From positions 1-64,000 of the forward strand of contig JACMOC010000019.1 of NCBI GenBank assembly GCA_014378195.1: DNA of 64,000 nucleotides. Reading direction: 5' to 3'. This document shows, in pieces, positions 63,561-64,000 of this stretch. The notes below the pieces were generated by a model, which was not told where the DNA came from, did not search any database, and worked only from the letters and a program-made list of their open reading frames with translations. A program made the translations under genes and the position numbers. Position 1 is the stretch's first letter; every line of letters starts with the position of its first letter. Source of the DNA: Oligoflexus sp. (lineage in GTDB: Bacteria; Bdellovibrionota_B; Oligoflexia; Oligoflexales; Oligoflexaceae).

Positions 63561-64000
63561 ATGGGTACGATCGCAAAAAATAAGGTATGGTTGGGGTTGC
63601 TCCTTATTGTTTTGAGTATACCGTTCCTTGCCTTGGGCTATGTACGAAGTGAGAGTGGATTAGTCCACGCCTTCGATACTGGCCTTTATCTGCAGCTTTT
63701 GGACAACCTCGTGCACGGGCGCGGCTGGACCAGCAGCGTCGCGAACCAACCATTTTTCCTGGCTTATCATTTCCAACCCATCTTGGCTCTTCTCATTCCT
63801 GTTTATCTCATGCTGCCGACTGCGTTTGCCTTGCTGCTTGCGAGTTGGGTTTGTATTTGTATTGCAGTTTGGATCGTCATCTACGGAATGCCGCGACTGA
63901 GTCTTGGTTCTCCATACTCTGCCGCCGCTATGGGCCTTGCCCTTTTTCTACACCCTGTGGTCACAGGCCGTATGTTCTACAGTTTTGTGCCTGAGGTTAT
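63561..64000 (+). CDS. DUF2079-like polytopic membrane protein, partial
   Basis: Not in the ORF track because it runs off the window. It starts at the ATG at 63561 with AGGAG five bases upstream and is open to base 64000 (146 codons). The first helix (LLLIVLSIPFLALGYV) is followed by HAFDTGLYLQLLDNLVHGRGW and a second helix region (PILALLIPVYLMLP). The 'FD.G.Y.Q.LWN...G' loop after the first helix is typical of the DUF2079 family of GT-C-like membrane proteins. Function unknown; the 3' part is missing. Confidence 0.75.
   Translation, partial: MGTIAKNKVWLGLLLIVLSIPFLALGYVRSESGLVHAFDTGLYLQLLDNLVHGRGWTSSVANQPFFLAYHFQPILALLIPVYLMLPTAFALLLASWVCICIAVWIVIYGMPRLSLGSPYSAAAMGLALFLHPVVTGRMFYSFVPEV

Noticed and set aside
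1-64000. Search for tRNA, rRNA and CRISPR arrays
   Set aside because: No cloverleaf-like segments with a GTTCGANTC arm, no rRNA sequence and no regularly spaced repeats were noticed by eye.

Overview
The window looks like chromosomal DNA of a Gram-negative bacterium. It encodes LpxC (lipid A synthesis), several outer-membrane beta-barrels, many lipoproteins with clear lipoboxes, chemosensory and hybrid kinase proteins, and membrane c-type cytochromes. A SUV3-like helicase, a single-chain biotin-dependent carboxylase, a receiver-LpxC fusion and the dense lipoprotein content suggest a Bdellovibrionota/Oligoflexia-type or delta-proteobacterial organism. This is inference from gene content only; there is no rRNA or tRNA in the window.

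Layout. 1-1.3 kb: truncated IS66 transposase. 1.4-6.8 kb: phosphoesterase lipoprotein, Thr-rich lipoprotein, GT-C glycosyltransferase, zinc alcohol dehydrogenase. 6.9-9.5 kb: three-gene ABC-2 exporter operon. 9.5-16.3 kb: CheX-like protein, acetyltransferase, and mostly unrecognised small secreted proteins and lipoproteins. 16.5-18.6 kb: decayed CheB-CheR-PAS-kinase gene. 18.7-24 kb: beta-barrels, lipoproteins, an RNase H-like protein. 24.2-29.8 kb: fused acyl-CoA carboxylase. 29.9-33.5 kb: minus-strand run of SUV3-like helicase, acidic protein and cytochrome c. 33.7-35.1 kb: Cys-rich YkgJ-like protein.

35.9-44.2 kb holds a compact biosynthetic locus: a 2216-residue PKS/NRPS (KS-AT-ACP-C-PCP-A-PCP, with a glycine-type adenylation code) followed by two tightly coupled alpha/beta hydrolases of atypical nucleophile. 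The locus lies between two direct copies of a 67-bp sequence that is the 3' end of the YkgJ-like gene. An Rhs/YD-repeat remnant lies inside the right border. About 1.3 kb further right is a 5' fragment that looks like a group II intron just after a terminator. Together these suggest an acquired island at a recombination-prone site.

45-54 kb: PA14 lipoprotein, MetA-type barrel, receiver-LpxC fusion, tRNA-dihydrouridine synthase, SGNH esterase lipoprotein, large hybrid kinase. 54.7-59.4 kb carries the most unusual gene: one 1575-residue protein combining a gamma-glutamylcyclotransferase-like head, a MAPR-like cytochrome-b5-fold segment, an indoleamine 2,3-dioxygenase-like heme domain, a CPR-type FAD/NADPH reductase without a flavodoxin domain, a canonical HPGG cytochrome b5 and a STAS-like tail. 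It looks like a self-contained NADPH-FAD-b5-heme system. The window ends with a transsulfuration-type PLP enzyme, a Fax-type glutathione S-transferase, an M13 peptidase and the start of a DUF2079-like membrane protein. All family calls were made by eye from motifs; no database search was run.
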